Assembly (NCBI GenBank): GCA_944320785.1
Contig: CALUIR010000018.1
Coordinates: 1-52,425, forward strand
Direction of reading: 5' to 3'
DNA: 52,425 nucleotides
DNA from: an uncultured Bacteroidaceae bacterium
GTDB taxonomy: Bacteria; Bacteroidota; Bacteroidia; Bacteroidales; Bacteroidaceae
Below, piece by piece: positions 15,991 through 26,062 of this stretch; within the stretch, counting starts at the first letter, position 1, and every line of letters starts with the position of its first letter. The notes below the pieces were generated by a model. The model was not told where the DNA came from. It worked only from the letters and a program-made list of their open reading frames with translations, and did no database searches. The position numbers and the translations under genes were made by a program.

Positions 15991-17264
15991 GACTCCCCCG
16001 CTATTTTCACCAACGCACGCGTCAGCTTGCTTAGCTGCTGCGGGGTTATCACATACGGAGGCATGACGTAAACCAGCCGGCCGAACGGGCGCACCCACAC
16101 GCCTTCCTCCACAAAACGCCGCTGCATGCGGGCCATGTCCACCGGCTGCTTCATCTCAATCACGCCAATCGCACCCAACACCCGCACGTCCTGCACCGAT
16201 GGCAAATGCGATGCAGGAGCCAATTCCTCGCGAAGCTGCGCCTCGATGCCGGCCACAAGCTCCTGCCAACCAGAACGGAGCAACAGTTCCGTTGATGCAC
16301 GTGACACGGCGCAAGCCAAGGGATTACCCATGAAGGTAGGCCCATGCATGAACACATACGGCGAATGGCCGGAAATCATGTCCGCCACTTTATCCGAAGC
16401 CAGTACTGCCGAGAAAGTCATGTAGCCGCCCGTCAATGCCTTGCCGATGCACATGATATCCGGCTCCACCCCCGCATGTTCCCATGCAAACAGCTTCCCG
16501 GTGCGTCCAAAACCGGTTGCTATCTCATCAAATACCAACAGTACACCGTACTCCCTGCACAAAGCAGCCGCTTGGCGGAGATATTCCGGATGATAGAACC
16601 ACATGCCGCCCGCGCCTTGCACGACGGGTTCCAATATCAATGCCGCCAATTCCTCATGATGTTCTTCCAACACTTGCCGGAGAGGCGCAATGTCGTTCCC
16701 GTCCCATTCGCCTCCGAAACGCGAAGAAGGGGAAGGCACGAACCACCGCACCGGCAAGGCACTGCCGAAAAGCGTGTGCATCCCTGTCACCGGGTCGCAA
16801 ACGGACATGGCATTCCACGTGTCTCCATGGTAACCGCTGCGTATCGTTACGAAATTGGATTTCCGCACACCGCCGGAAGCCACGCCATACTGCACGGCCA
16901 TCTTCATGGCCACTTCCACGGCCACCGAGCCACTGTCGGCATAAAACACCTTGCTCATTGAAGGCGGCGCAATGCGCAACAGCAATTTTCCCAGCGAAAT
17001 AGCCGGTTCGTGCGTCAAACCGCCGAACATCACATGCGACATCCGCCCCAGCTGTTCCTCTGCGGCACGGTTCAATTCCGGGTGGTTATAGCCATGAATG
17101 GCACACCACCAAGAGGACATGCCATCCACCAGCCGGGTTCCATCATCCAACACCAACTCGCACCCCTCCGTACGCTCCACCTTATACACCGGCAAAGGAC
17201 TTATCGTTGAGGTGTAGGGATGCCATAAATGCTCCCGGTCAAATTCGTCTATCCTATAATTCAT
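15987..17264 (-). CDS. bioA: Adenosylmethionine-8-amino-7-oxononanoate aminotransferase
   Basis: This 425-residue class III aminotransferase moves the amino group of SAM to KAPA. It begins [11 protein letters not shown], with [17 protein letters not shown], the [12 protein letters not shown] block and the PLP lysine in [10 protein letters not shown]. The length fits the family. It overlaps bioB by 11 bp and bioF by 4 bp, so the three genes are translated as a coupled set. Confidence 0.96.
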   Translation of the reverse strand: MNYRIDEFDREHLWHPYTSTISPLPVYKVERTEGCELVLDDGTRLVDGMSSWWCAIHGYNHPELNRAAEEQLGRMSHVMFGGLTHEPAISLGKLLLRIAPPSMSKVFYADSGSVAVEVAMKMAVQYGVASGGVRKSNFVTIRSGYHGDTWNAMSVCDPVTGMHTLFGSALPVRWFVPSPSSRFGGEWDGNDIAPLRQVLEEHHEELAALILEPVVQGAGGMWFYHPEYLRQAAALCREYGVLLVFDEIATGFGRTGKLFAWEHAGVEPDIMCIGKALTGGYMTFSAVLASDKVADMISGHSPYVFMHGPTFMGNPLACAVSRASTELLLRSGWQELVAGIEAQLREELAPASHLPSVQDVRVLGAIGVIEMKQPVDMARMQRRFVEEGVWVRPFGRLVYVMPPYVITPQQLSKLTRALVKIAGES

Positions 17265-18210
17265 AGCCCGCCCTTTTTATCATTAATTTGTCCTCTTCTA
17301 CTTTTGAACCCACCGTAGTCAGCAAATCACCGACAATTGCAGAATTGATACCCGCATGCAACGCCTTCTCTACATCCGAAGTTGCCAACTGCGAACGCCC
17401 TCCCGCAAAGCGGAGGTACGCCTTCGGATGGATGAAACGAAAAATGGCCACGGTACGCAGCACTTCTTCTGCTGCTAACGGCACCTGATGTTCCAAGGGG
17501 GTTCCCGGTATCGGGTGCAAGATGTTCAACGGAATGGAAGAAACTTCCAGCCGTTTCAGCAGGAAAGCCAGTTCTATCCGTTGCGCCATTGTCTCGCCCA
17601 TACCGATGATGCCCCCGCTGCAAACGTCCATGCCCACCCTACGGGCAGCTTTCAACGTTGCAATCTTTGCGGCTTGCGCATGCGTGGAACACAACCGGGC
17701 AAAATGAGAAGGCGCCGTCTCCATGTTGCAATGGCAACGTGATGCGCCGGCTGCTTGCAACCGGCGCAAATCATCCTCAGAAGCAAGCCCAACAGAAATA
17801 CAGACCTGCATGCCGGTATGCTCCCGCAAATGCTGTATGTTCCTGCAAAGTTTTTCCACGTCATCTTTCGATGGTTGCCGCCCGCTCGTCACCAACGAAA
17901 AACGAGCCACGCCCTGCCGTTCATTTAATAATGCATGGCGAAGGCATTCTTCTTCACCCGCCATTCCATGGGTTTGCACCTGCGTGGGGTAATGTAACGA
18001 CTGCGCACACCACCGGCAATCTTCCGGGCAACGCCCCGACTTGGCATTCATGATGGAACAAAGGTCAAACTTCCGGGGCGACATTCTCACCGTCAGTTCA
18101 TGGGATGCCACACACAATGCCTCGCAAGGAGTTTCCTCCACCAAACGAAGCGCTTCATCCGGCGCAATGCTTCCACCGGACAATACTCTTTCTTTCAATT
18201 CATCCAACAT
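17254..18210 (-). CDS. bioB: Biotin synthase (radical SAM)
   Basis: This 318-residue enzyme inserts sulfur into dethiobiotin. The radical-SAM cluster motif is C61-x3-C65-x2-C68 in [14 protein letters not shown]. Later motifs GGIIGMGE and [16 protein letters not shown] are typical of BioB. A terminator-like hairpin ends about 20 bp before its ATG, so expression may depend on read-through. It is the first enzyme gene of the operon and overlaps bioA by 11 bp. Confidence 0.96.
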   Translation of the reverse strand: MLDELKERVLSGGSIAPDEALRLVEETPCEALCVASHELTVRMSPRKFDLCSIMNAKSGRCPEDCRWCAQSLHYPTQVQTHGMAGEEECLRHALLNERQGVARFSLVTSGRQPSKDDVEKLCRNIQHLREHTGMQVCISVGLASEDDLRRLQAAGASRCHCNMETAPSHFARLCSTHAQAAKIATLKAARRVGMDVCSGGIIGMGETMAQRIELAFLLKRLEVSSIPLNILHPIPGTPLEHQVPLAAEEVLRTVAIFRFIHPKAYLRFAGGRSQLATSDVEKALHAGINSAIVGDLLTTVGSKVEEDKLMIKRAGYEL

Positions 18211-18222
18211 TCATTGATTCCT

Positions 18223-18603
18223 TTAAAAACAAAAAACACGCAGCAGGCATAAGCCCGTCTGCGTGTCCGCACAAATATTCCTTACTAATAACGCAAAGAA
18301 GCCGTGGAATACAGAACTATCCGCATCCAAAACAACCGGCATAACATCCATCAAGAAAAAGGTCCCGTCTCCTCCGCCACCCGTGTCATCCTCCGCATTC
18401 GCTGCTTCGCCTCGCGCTTCCTCCTTCCAGACTTCCCGCATGCGAGCCATCGGAAGATGCTTCGCCATTGATGCATCCACAATTCCCTTGCACAGATGAC
18501 CGATGGTCACCATGCGCCCTATGCTGCAAAAAACGGCATAACGTTTCCGGCTCCACCGCCTGAAACGAATCATTCTCCTCGTATGGACTTCCACGCTGCA
18601 CAT
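18223..18603 (-). CDS. Small leader-gene protein ahead of bioB
   Basis: This 126-residue frame starts MCSVEVHTRR, then FRRWSRKRYAVFCSIGRMVTI and KGIVDASMAKH. From memory, this N-terminal block resembles small Bacteroidetes proteins found upstream of vitamin-uptake or vitamin-synthesis genes; I give that as recollection, not a search result. The C-terminal half is low in complexity (GGGGDG), and its last codons overlap a terminator hairpin, so the true protein may end earlier or be variable there. A perfect promoter lies 22 bp upstream of the ATG, and bioB starts 12 bp after the stop. Confidence 0.6.
   Translation of the reverse strand: MCSVEVHTRRMIRFRRWSRKRYAVFCSIGRMVTIGHLCKGIVDASMAKHLPMARMREVWKEEARGEAANAEDDTGGGGDGTFFLMDVMPVVLDADSSVFHGFFALLVRNICADTQTGLCLLRVFCF
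18231..18266 (-). terminator. Terminator/attenuator just before bioB
   Basis: On the minus strand ACACGCAG pairs with CTGCGTGT, with an inner CGGGC/GCCTG stem, followed by TTTTTT. It overlaps the last codons of the leader gene and ends about 20 bp before the bioB ATG. This position fits transcriptional attenuation of the biotin operon. Confidence 0.75.
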
Positions 18604-18625
18604 GTTGCTCTCAATCCTTGCACCG

Positions 18626-18657
18626 CAAAAATACGCAGTATCCCACCAATTGCCAAA
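18626..18657 (-). promoter_or_regulatory. Promoter of the biotin operon
   Basis: TTTG, exactly 20 bp, TATTTTTG on the minus strand. The -7 box ends 22 bp before the leader-gene ATG at 18603, which also supports that start codon. No recognisable BirA operator was seen. Confidence 0.8.
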
Positions 18658-18752
18658 CAATCCTTCCCTTTTTTAACGGACTAGGAAAGGAAAGGACAAC
18701 ACAAACAAGGCAAAGCATTACCGATGCAGGCAAAACGACACCTATCTACAAC

Positions 18753-18782
18753 AAATAGGGGACGCATCAGCATCCCCTATTT
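18753..18782 (-). terminator. Terminator after the pheT-yebC-TSCPD genes
   Basis: The perfect 10-bp stem AAATAGGGGA / TCCCCTATTT has a 10-base loop. On the minus strand it ends TATTTGTTG, a short T-rich tail. Confidence 0.65.
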
Positions 18783-18807
18783 CGCAAATACACCTTATTA
18801 CTATATA

Positions 18808-19059
18808 TCATTCTACTGCTTTCATCGCCCGAAGCGCCTTGCACAACTGATCGGGGCAGGAAGTTGGCTTCCGTCCGCAACGGATACCTTCCAATCGCTT
18901 CACCACTTCTTCCGCCGGCATGCCTTCCACCAAACGGGAAATGCCTTGCAAGTTTCCATGGCATCCACCCGTATAGGCCACATGCTTCACAATGCCGTCC
19001 TCCACGATGACATTTATGCTCGTGCTGCAAGTGCCTTGCGTCTGATACACATATTCCAT
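18808..19059 (-). CDS. TSCPD-domain protein
   Basis: This 83-residue protein carries the family-naming motif TSCPDQL near residue 66, with earlier conserved cysteines (GTCSTSI, GGCHGNL, IRCG). Similar domains occur at the end of vitamin-B12-dependent ribonucleotide reductases and as free small proteins. The cysteines suggest metal or cluster binding; the function is unknown. It starts 8 bp after yebC and is last in that operon. Confidence 0.85.
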   Translation of the reverse strand: MEYVYQTQGTCSTSINVIVEDGIVKHVAYTGGCHGNLQGISRLVEGMPAEEVVKRLEGIRCGRKPTSCPDQLCKALRAMKAVE

Positions 19060-19067
19060 AATTCCCC

Positions 19068-19799
19068 TTATTCCTCCTCAGGCTTCATGTTGGTGTACAC
19101 GGTCTGCACATCGTCAAACTCCTCCAAACGTTCCACCATCTTGTTGATGGTTTCGCGCTGTTCCGGCGTCACATCCTTCAGGTCGTTGGGAATATAAGTG
19201 AACTCACCGCCCACATCCTCAAAGCCGCTTTCCTCCAGATGTTTCTGGATGGACGCATAACTCTTGGGGTCGCCGTAAATGGTAATCGTCCCTTCCTCCG
19301 GGTCTTCATCATATTCATCATCCACATTGTAGTCAATCAAATCCAGAATCAGTTCTTCCATGTCAACGCCGTCCTTTTTCTTGAAAGTGAACACACATTT
19401 GTGGTCAAAAAGGAAAGCCAACGAACCTGTTGTTCCTAAATTCCCGCCAAACTTGTTGAATACCGAACGCACATCAGCCACTGTACGGGTGGTGTTGTCA
19501 GTCAATGTATCTACAAAAACGGCGATGCCGTGAGGACCATACCCTTCATAAGTCATCCCCTTGTAATCGCTCTGGTCCTTGCCCATCGCATTTTTTATGG
19601 CACGCTCAATGTTGTCTTTCGGCATGTTCTCGCGTTTGCATGTGGCAATCACGGAACGCAACGTAGGATTATTCTCCGGCTCGGGACCTCCCGCTTTCAC
19701 AGCAATTGCAATCTGTTTGCCCAAACGGGTAAACGTTTTCGCCATGTGTCCCCATCTTTTCAGTTTCGTTGCTTTTCTATATTCAAATGCTCTTCCCAT
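19068..19799 (-). CDS. YebC/PmpR-family protein
   Basis: This 243-residue protein opens with MGRAFEYRKATKLKRWGHMA and continues AIAVKAGGPEPENNPTLR and AIKNAMGK. The middle has the FVDTLTDNTTRTVADVRSVF block. The family includes DNA-binding regulators, and members have been linked to relieving ribosome stalling at proline-rich sequences. The length matches the family. It follows pheT after 28 bp and precedes the TSCPD gene by 8 bp. Confidence 0.94.
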   Translation of the reverse strand: MGRAFEYRKATKLKRWGHMAKTFTRLGKQIAIAVKAGGPEPENNPTLRSVIATCKRENMPKDNIERAIKNAMGKDQSDYKGMTYEGYGPHGIAVFVDTLTDNTTRTVADVRSVFNKFGGNLGTTGSLAFLFDHKCVFTFKKKDGVDMEELILDLIDYNVDDEYDEDPEEGTITIYGDPKSYASIQKHLEESGFEDVGGEFTYIPNDLKDVTPEQRETINKMVERLEEFDDVQTVYTNMKPEEE

Positions 19800-19827
19800 T
19801 GGATTTATGTATTTTATGTTAATATTC

Positions 19828-22293
19828 TTATCTCAACTTGGCGCCTAATTTGCTTTCCATGTTAGCTATCAGCTTCGCCATGATTTTGTCAATCTGCTTT
19901 TCCGTCAAGGTCTGGCTTTCGTCCTGAAGGAAGAAACTTACCGCATACGATTTCTTGCCGGCCTCCAAATTCTTTCCTTCATACACGTCAAACAATTCGA
20001 CCCTGCGGAGCAATTTCTTTTCCGTTTCATAAGCAATCTTCTCTACCTCGCCAAATGCCACCGATTGGTCCAACAGAAAAGCCAAATCGCGCTTTACCAT
20101 CGGATACTTCGGCAATTCCTTATAATTGACCTGCACGGAACGGACGGCTCTCAGCAATTCGTTCCAAAGCAAATCCGCATAATACACATCGCTTTCCATA
20201 TCCGCTTTCTTCAATTGGCGGTTGTCTATAACGCCCATTGCACCCAAATATTTTCCGCTTTGCATATGGATGGTCAAAGCGGATGCAAACAAATCGTCCT
20301 CACTGCGGGCAAACACCAGCTTATGGACATCCAGCCCCAAGCGAAGCAAGATGCTCTCCACGTAGGCTTTCAACTCGAAGAACGAGCTTTGCTCCTCTGC
20401 ATGCGCCCATGAATTCGTGACTTTCTTGCCTGTCACCCACAATGCCAGATGGTAATCTTCCGAATAAGCCGAAAGGACTTTCCCGTCCACATGCTTTTCC
20501 TTGTCATAACGGTAGCAGTTCCCGAACTCAAAAAATTTCAAGTCGGCATTCTTGCGGTTCACATTGCGCACGATGCTTTCCAAGCCTCCGAAAAGCAGCG
20601 TCTGGCGCATGCAGTTCAAGTCCGCACTCAACGGATTCATCAGCATGACCAAATGTTCCGGCGGGAAAGAAACCATCCCGTCATAATAAGCCGACTTGGT
20701 CAGCGAATTGTTCAGGATTTCATTGAAGCCGCAACCTACCAACTGTTCGGAAACAAGATTCTGCAACTTATAAGACTTGTCCACATCGGTTTGCGTGGTC
20801 AAACTGGATTTCAATGTCAAAGGTATTTCCACATTGTTATATCCATAAATGCGGAGAATGTCCTCCACCACGTCGCACGGACGTTGCACATCCACCCTGT
20901 AAGGAGGAACGGCCAGTTTCAAACCTTCAGGCGTTTCTTCCAATATCTTCATTTCAAGGCTTGACACGATGCTTTTGATGGTGTCTGCCGGTATCGTCTT
21001 GCCCACCAAATCATGCACATATTGGAAAGGAAGCTCCACTTCAAAGTCTTTGAACGGAGACGGATAACAGTCTTTTATCTCGGAAGATATAGTGCCACCC
21101 GCCAATTCCTTGACCATCAATGCTGCCAACTTCAGGCAATACACCACGTTATTCGGGTCAATGCCCCGCTCGAAACGGAACGAGGCATCTGTGTTCAACC
21201 CATGCCGGCGTGCCGTCTTACGTATCCACGTCGGATGGAAATAAGCGCTTTCCAAGAATACATCCGTGGTCTTCTCCGTGCTTCCCGAAGCCAAACCACC
21301 AAACACGCCTGCTATGCACATCGGTTCTTCCTCATTGCAAATCATCAGGTCGCGTCCATTCAATTTCCGCTCCACGCCATCCAAGGTAACGAAAGGCGTG
21401 CCTTCCGGCAAGGTACGCACACGGATATGTTTGCCTTTCACTTTCGACGCATCAAAACAATGCAAAGGCTGCCCGAACGCATGCACGATATAATTGGTCA
21501 CGTCCACGACATTGTTGATAGGACGAAGGCCAATGGCTTTCAAACGGTTCTGCAACCATTCCGGGCTTTCTTTCACCGTCACCCCGCTCACCGTCAACCC
21601 GGCATAACGCGGGCAAGCTTCTTCATTCTCCACGGTTATCGAAACATCAAGCTCATGATTGTCCACCCGGAAAGTCTCCACAGAAGGTTTCTGCAAACGT
21701 GCTTCGTGACCATGCTGTATCAAATAAGCATACAAGTCACGTGCCACGCCATAATGCGAGCAAGCATCCGCACGGTTAGGCGTGATATCCACTTCCAGCA
21801 CATAATCGCTCTCTATCTTATAATAATCCTTTGCCAATGTACCCGGCACGGCATCGTCCGGCAACACAATGATTCCATCATGGCTCGTGCCGATGCCAAT
21901 CTCATCCTCCGCACAAATCATGCCGTTGGATTCCACGCCACGAAGCTTTGATTTCTTTATCGTGAAGCAATCATCCCCGTCATACAGCTTCGTGCCGATG
22001 GTAGCCACTACCACCTTCTGACCTGCGGCAACATTTGCCGCGCCGCACACAATCTGGACAGGCTCTTTGCCATCCCCCAAATCCACCGTTGTAATATGCA
22101 TGTGGTCGGAATTAGGATGAGGCACACACGTCAATACCTGCCCGATAACCAAGCCTTCCAAACCGCCTTTCACGGATTGCACTTCTTCCACCCCGCCTGT
22201 CTCCAAGCCGATAGAAGTCAACGCGGCGGCTACTTCCTCTGGAGTCAAATCAAAATTGACATACTCTTTCAACCAGTTATAGCTGATATTCAT
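19828..22293 (-). CDS. pheT: Phenylalanyl-tRNA synthetase beta subunit
   Basis: This 821-residue subunit contains the N-terminal MNISYNWLKEYVNF, a tRNA-binding (EMAP) domain with NSDHMHITTVD, the B3/B4 editing region, B5 domains and a C-terminal anticodon-binding domain ending ESKLGAKLR. It pairs with PheS, not encoded nearby, to charge tRNA-Phe. A -7 element (TAACTTTG, 22327-22334) precedes the gene, divergent from the porin. Confidence 0.96.
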   Translation of the reverse strand: MNISYNWLKEYVNFDLTPEEVAAALTSIGLETGGVEEVQSVKGGLEGLVIGQVLTCVPHPNSDHMHITTVDLGDGKEPVQIVCGAANVAAGQKVVVATIGTKLYDGDDCFTIKKSKLRGVESNGMICAEDEIGIGTSHDGIIVLPDDAVPGTLAKDYYKIESDYVLEVDITPNRADACSHYGVARDLYAYLIQHGHEARLQKPSVETFRVDNHELDVSITVENEEACPRYAGLTVSGVTVKESPEWLQNRLKAIGLRPINNVVDVTNYIVHAFGQPLHCFDASKVKGKHIRVRTLPEGTPFVTLDGVERKLNGRDLMICNEEEPMCIAGVFGGLASGSTEKTTDVFLESAYFHPTWIRKTARRHGLNTDASFRFERGIDPNNVVYCLKLAALMVKELAGGTISSEIKDCYPSPFKDFEVELPFQYVHDLVGKTIPADTIKSIVSSLEMKILEETPEGLKLAVPPYRVDVQRPCDVVEDILRIYGYNNVEIPLTLKSSLTTQTDVDKSYKLQNLVSEQLVGCGFNEILNNSLTKSAYYDGMVSFPPEHLVMLMNPLSADLNCMRQTLLFGGLESIVRNVNRKNADLKFFEFGNCYRYDKEKHVDGKVLSAYSEDYHLALWVTGKKVTNSWAHAEEQSSFFELKAYVESILLRLGLDVHKLVFARSEDDLFASALTIHMQSGKYLGAMGVIDNRQLKKADMESDVYYADLLWNELLRAVRSVQVNYKELPKYPMVKRDLAFLLDQSVAFGEVEKIAYETEKKLLRRVELFDVYEGKNLEAGKKSYAVSFFLQDESQTLTEKQIDKIMAKLIANMESKLGAKLR

Positions 22294-22326
22294 ATATTTG
22301 CTTTTTTATGATTTCAAAAGGATTCG

Positions 22327-22334
22327 CAAAGTTA
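22327..22334 (-). promoter_or_regulatory. -7 element for pheT operon
   Basis: The minus strand reads TAACTTTG, 33 bp before the pheT ATG. The closest TTTG upstream is 23 bp away rather than 19-20, so this is a weaker match. Confidence 0.4.
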
Positions 22335-22449
22335 GTAAGTTTTTCCCTGTTAAGGCACAAAATCCAATGAAAATCTTATGCAAAGGAGAAAAATGGCGGA
22401 TGTAACACAATTGTAACATGTTGCGGAGGTCGCCCATAGTTAAATTTAC

Positions 22450-22457
22450 TACTTTTG
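22450..22457 (+). promoter_or_regulatory. -7 element for the porin gene
   Basis: TACTTTTG matches TAnnTTTG and lies 16 bp before the porin ATG at 22474. No clear -33 TTTG is present. Confidence 0.45.
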
Positions 22458-22473
22458 CCGAAAATTGAAGCGT

Positions 22474-23529
22474 ATGAGATATTCATTGGCCATCCTATTG
22501 TCCCTATTTACTGCAATCAGCCTGAAAGCCCAGGACATGCCTTCCATCAATGAAGACGGGAAGAAACTGAACAAAGAAAAAATGGAAAAAAGGGACTATC
22601 TTCCACAAATACATGGCACTATCCGTGGAAAATATGAATATCAGCCGGAACTGAACGTCAGCCGCTTCCAAGTGCGCAACGCACGCTTCAGCCTCACCGG
22701 GAATGTGCATCCGATTGTGGCTTATAAAGCAGAAATAGACCTTTCCGATGAAGGAAACATCAAAATGTTGGACGCATACACCCGTATCTTCCCGATCAAA
22801 GGGCTGACCGCCACCATCGGACAGATGCGCGTCCCCTTTACCATTGACGCACACCGTTCCCCCCACCAGCAATATTTTGCCAACCGTTCGTTCATTGCCA
22901 AGCAAGTAGGCAATGTGCGCGACGTGGGAGCCACCATCGGGTACGACTTCAACAAGATGTTCCCTTTGATTTTAGAAGTAGGAGCCTTCAACGGATCCGG
23001 GCTGACCCAACAGAAAGAATGGCACAAAGGCTTCAACTATTCCGTGAAGGCACAGCTGTTCCCCTCCCCCAACTCCAACATCACCCTCAGCACACAGACG
23101 ATCAAGCCGGACGTGACCCGCATCTACATGTACGACATCGGGGCGTACTACAACATCATGGGGCTGCATGTGGAAGGGGAATACTTGTATAAGACGTACC
23201 GCTACGATGCTTTCAAGGACGTGCATGCCGTCAACTGTTTTGCCAACTACGACCTTCCGCTGAAGAAGGTGTTCAGCAAAATCTCGTTCTTGGCACGCTA
23301 CGACATGATGACCGACCACAGCAACGGCAACCGGAACGAAAGCGGGAAACTGCAAATCGACGACTACCAACGCCACCGCCTGACGGGAGGCATCACGCTC
23401 AGCATCGGAAAGAAAGCTTTCGTGGCCGACATCCGGCTCAATTATGAAATGTACTTTTACCAGGACGATGCCGTGCCTTTGGAGTCGGAACACGACAAGT
23501 TGGTCATCGAAGTGATGACCCGATTCTGA
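22474..23529 (+). CDS. Outer-membrane porin, OprO/OprP-like
   Basis: The 351 residues begin with a signal peptide (MRYSLAILLSLFTAISLKA, cleavage before QD). A beta-barrel pattern of alternating strands rich in aromatics follows, ending EVMTRF with a terminal Phe. Segments such as IRGKYEYQPELN, FRVRNARFSL-like FQVRNARFSL and DAYTRIFPIKGLTATIGQMRVPF match phosphate-selective porin O/P proteins of Bacteroidetes. I chose the ATG at 22474 over an in-frame TTG at 22465. It stands alone between pheT and dnaB; the solute is unknown. Confidence 0.82.
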   Translation: MRYSLAILLSLFTAISLKAQDMPSINEDGKKLNKEKMEKRDYLPQIHGTIRGKYEYQPELNVSRFQVRNARFSLTGNVHPIVAYKAEIDLSDEGNIKMLDAYTRIFPIKGLTATIGQMRVPFTIDAHRSPHQQYFANRSFIAKQVGNVRDVGATIGYDFNKMFPLILEVGAFNGSGLTQQKEWHKGFNYSVKAQLFPSPNSNITLSTQTIKPDVTRIYMYDIGAYYNIMGLHVEGEYLYKTYRYDAFKDVHAVNCFANYDLPLKKVFSKISFLARYDMMTDHSNGNRNESGKLQIDDYQRHRLTGGITLSIGKKAFVADIRLNYEMYFYQDDAVPLESEHDKLVIEVMTRF

Positions 23530-23543
23530 TTCACCCCTCCCTT

Positions 23544-25091
23544 TCAGAAAGGCACACGGCCGTCAGGCGCCATCCCCTCGAAAGGGTTGGAAGGACCTTG
23601 GAATGAATCCGCAGGAGGCGGCGGCACACTCTCCGTATTGTTCATCCTTGATGACAACACGCCTTCTTCGCCCGGCAAGGGGATTACCATGTCATCGTCC
23701 GGGTTCTGGAAGCGCGCATATTCCGACTTGAAGCGCAACAGGACATCGCCCACCGCGCCGTTGCGGTGTTTCGCGATGATGATTTCCGCCATGCCCCGGA
23801 GGTCATTGTTGTTTTCATCCTTATATATCTTGTAATATTCCGGGCGGTGGATAAACAACACCATGTCCGCATCCTGCTCGATGGCGCCGGACTCGCGAAG
23901 GTCGCTCAACTGCGGACGTTTCCCTTCAATACCCTCACGTGCCTCCACGCCACGGTTCAACTGCGACAAGGCTATGATGGGGATATCCAATTCTTTCGCC
24001 AAGCCTTTCAATGAGCGGGAAATGGTGCTTACCTCTTCCTGGCGGTTGCCATACGACATCCCGCTGGCATTCATCAATTGCAGATAGTCGATGATAATCA
24101 GTTTCACGGCATGCTCACGCACCAAGCGGCGCGCCTTTGTCCGCAATTCAAAGATGGAAAGCGACGGCGTGTCGTCCACATACAAAGGAGCATCATACAG
24201 GTCTTTTATCCGATAGTCCAGCTGGCTCCACTCGTAGGGTGCCAGCTGCCCGCTCTTGATTTTGTCGCCGGTAATCTCGCAAACGTTCACAATCAAACGG
24301 TTCACCAACTGGATATTGCTCATTTCCAAGGAAAACAAAGCTACGGGATTCTTGAAGTCCACCGCAATGTTCTTCGCCATTGAAAGCACAAAAGCCGTTT
24401 TTCCCATGGCCGGGCGGGCGGCAATGATAATCAAGTCGGAATTCTGCCACCCGGAAGTTATCTTGTCCAACGCATGGAAACCGCTTTCCAAACCGCTCAT
24501 GCCATCCGTTTTTGCCGCAGCTTTCTGCAACTGCTCGTAAGCTGCCGAAATGACGGGATTGATTTGCGTGTAGTCTTTCTTCATGTTCTTTTGGGAAATC
24601 TCAAAAAGCTTCCCTTCGGCTTCCTGCATCAGGTCGTCCACATCGATGGTCTCGTCAAAAGATTTGGTCAGCACATCACTGGCAAAAGTTATCAGTTGCC
24701 GCGCCAGGAATTTCTGGGCGATGATGCGCGCATGATAGACAATGTGGGCGGAAGAAGCCACATTGGAACTCAACTGGGCGATATAGAACGGGCCGCCCAC
24801 TTCCTCCAATTCGCCCCGTTTCCGCAACTGTTCGGTCACGGTCAATATGTCAACCGGCTCTTGGCGCACAGCCAAGTCCGTGATGGCCGCATAAATCAGC
24901 TGGTGGTTCGTTTCATAAAACGACTCCGGACGGAGGATGTCGCTCACCAACGGGTAAGCATCCTTCTCTATCATCAATGCGCCCAACACGGCTTTCTCAA
25001 AATCCAACGCCTGCGGCTGCAAACGTCCGTACTCGCTGACGGGTTGCGCCTTGCTCTTGCTTGTCCTTCTTGTTGTCTTCGGTTCTGGCAT
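23544..25091 (-). CDS. dnaB: Replicative DNA helicase DnaB
   Basis: This 515-residue protein has the N-terminal DnaG-binding domain (PQALDFEKAVLGALM) and a RecA core with Walker A RPAMGKT, the catalytic Glu in FSLEMSN, Walker B IIIDYLQLM, the SQLNRGVE motif and SDLRESGAIEQDAD. It unwinds the fork as a hexamer. The chosen ATG at 25091 has a strong GAGGAG site just upstream. Starts at 25145 or 25109 would lie upstream of, or at, the predicted transcript start. It is the functional counterpart of the inactive copy at 52-660. Confidence 0.95.
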   Translation of the reverse strand: MPEPKTTRRTSKSKAQPVSEYGRLQPQALDFEKAVLGALMIEKDAYPLVSDILRPESFYETNHQLIYAAITDLAVRQEPVDILTVTEQLRKRGELEEVGGPFYIAQLSSNVASSAHIVYHARIIAQKFLARQLITFASDVLTKSFDETIDVDDLMQEAEGKLFEISQKNMKKDYTQINPVISAAYEQLQKAAAKTDGMSGLESGFHALDKITSGWQNSDLIIIAARPAMGKTAFVLSMAKNIAVDFKNPVALFSLEMSNIQLVNRLIVNVCEITGDKIKSGQLAPYEWSQLDYRIKDLYDAPLYVDDTPSLSIFELRTKARRLVREHAVKLIIIDYLQLMNASGMSYGNRQEEVSTISRSLKGLAKELDIPIIALSQLNRGVEAREGIEGKRPQLSDLRESGAIEQDADMVLFIHRPEYYKIYKDENNNDLRGMAEIIIAKHRNGAVGDVLLRFKSEYARFQNPDDDMVIPLPGEEGVLSSRMNNTESVPPPPADSFQGPSNPFEGMAPDGRVPF

Positions 25092-25112
25092 ATTCTCCTC
25101 GTTTTGCATGGG

Positions 25113-25120
25113 CAAAGATA
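25113..25120 (-). promoter_or_regulatory. -7 element for dnaB
   Basis: The minus strand reads TATCTTTG, 21 bp upstream of the chosen ATG. The -33 element is not evident. Confidence 0.5.
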
Positions 25121-25172
25121 GGACATCCAAACGATTTTTCGCCAATCCCGCTTCTTTTTAATTATGAACAGC

Positions 25173-25180
25173 TATCTTTG
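25173..25180 (+). promoter_or_regulatory. -7 element for ispE
   Basis: TATCTTTG lies 25 bp before the ispE ATG and about 50 bp from the divergent dnaB element. No TTTG at 19-20 bp upstream. Confidence 0.5.
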
Positions 25181-25205
25181 AAAACTCAACTCAAAAAAAG
25201 AAAGA

Positions 25206-26027
25206 ATGATTACTTTTCCGAATGCAAAAATCAATTTGGGGCTGAACATCGTAGGAAAACGCCCGGACGGATACCATAACTTGGAAACCGTCTTTTATCC
25301 CATTGCTTGGGAGGACGCTTTGGAAATCGTGGAAAACGAAAGGAATGAAAACGGGTATTCCCTCCATTTGTCCGGCATCCCGGTTGACGGCAACTGCCAT
25401 GACAACCTTGTCGCCAAAGCCTACCGCATGCTGCAAAAGACGTACGCATTGCCGCCCATCGACATCTTCCTGCACAAACATATCCCCACAGGAGCAGGAT
25501 TAGGCGGCGGTTCTTCAGATGCCGCCTTCATGATAAAAATGCTCAACCGCCTTTTCCGCCTGCAAATGACAGAAGCGCAAATGGAAGAAACCGCCTCAGC
25601 GTTAGGAGCCGATTGCGCTTTCTTCATCCGCAACAAGCCGGTATTTGCCGAAGGGACGGGCAACGTGTTTGAAGAAATCGCGCTGGATTTGTCGGGCTAC
25701 CACATCATCGTCGTGAAGCCGGACATCTTCGTCTCCACGAAAGAAGCCTTCTCACGGGTGACGCCGCAACGCCCTGCCCTGTCCTTGAAAGATATTGTCA
25801 ACCGCCCCGTCGGGGAATGGAAGGAACAGATGAAAAATGATTTTGAAGACAGCGTCTTCGCCCTCTATCCCGCCATCCGGGCCATCAAAGAAACATTGTA
25901 CGCCAACGGGGCTGCCTATGCCTCCATGTCAGGGTCGGGAGCTGCCGTCTATGGCCTGTTCCCCAATCCTGTTGCCGATGGGCAGGCATTGTTTCCCGGT
26001 TTATCCGTCTGGCAAGGGAAGCTATAA
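25206..26027 (+). CDS. ispE: 4-Diphosphocytidyl-2-C-methyl-D-erythritol kinase
   Basis: This 273-residue GHMP kinase is in the MEP isoprenoid pathway. It starts [30 protein letters not shown], shown here in part as [11 protein letters not shown] and [10 protein letters not shown]. The ATP-binding loop [14 protein letters not shown] is in the middle and a late SGSGAAVYG completes the fold. Length is normal. It reads convergently toward galE across a small-RNA candidate. Confidence 0.95.
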   Translation: MITFPNAKINLGLNIVGKRPDGYHNLETVFYPIAWEDALEIVENERNENGYSLHLSGIPVDGNCHDNLVAKAYRMLQKTYALPPIDIFLHKHIPTGAGLGGGSSDAAFMIKMLNRLFRLQMTEAQMEETASALGADCAFFIRNKPVFAEGTGNVFEEIALDLSGYHIIVVKPDIFVSTKEAFSRVTPQRPALSLKDIVNRPVGEWKEQMKNDFEDSVFALYPAIRAIKETLYANGAAYASMSGSGAAVYGLFPNPVADGQALFPGLSVWQGKL

Positions 26028-26062
26028 AAAAACTTGTCCCCCGACTCGCGTCGAGGGACAAG
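26026..26062 (-). terminator. Intrinsic terminator of the small RNA
   Basis: CTTGTCCC and CGAC pair with GTCG and GGGACAAG, with a 4-base loop, followed on the minus strand by TTTTTTT. It can also stop galE read-through before ispE. Confidence 0.88.

Noticed and set aside
18210-18660. Biotin riboswitch
   Set aside because: No such class is established, and the leader sequence shows only a gene plus terminator hairpin; attenuation is the better reading.
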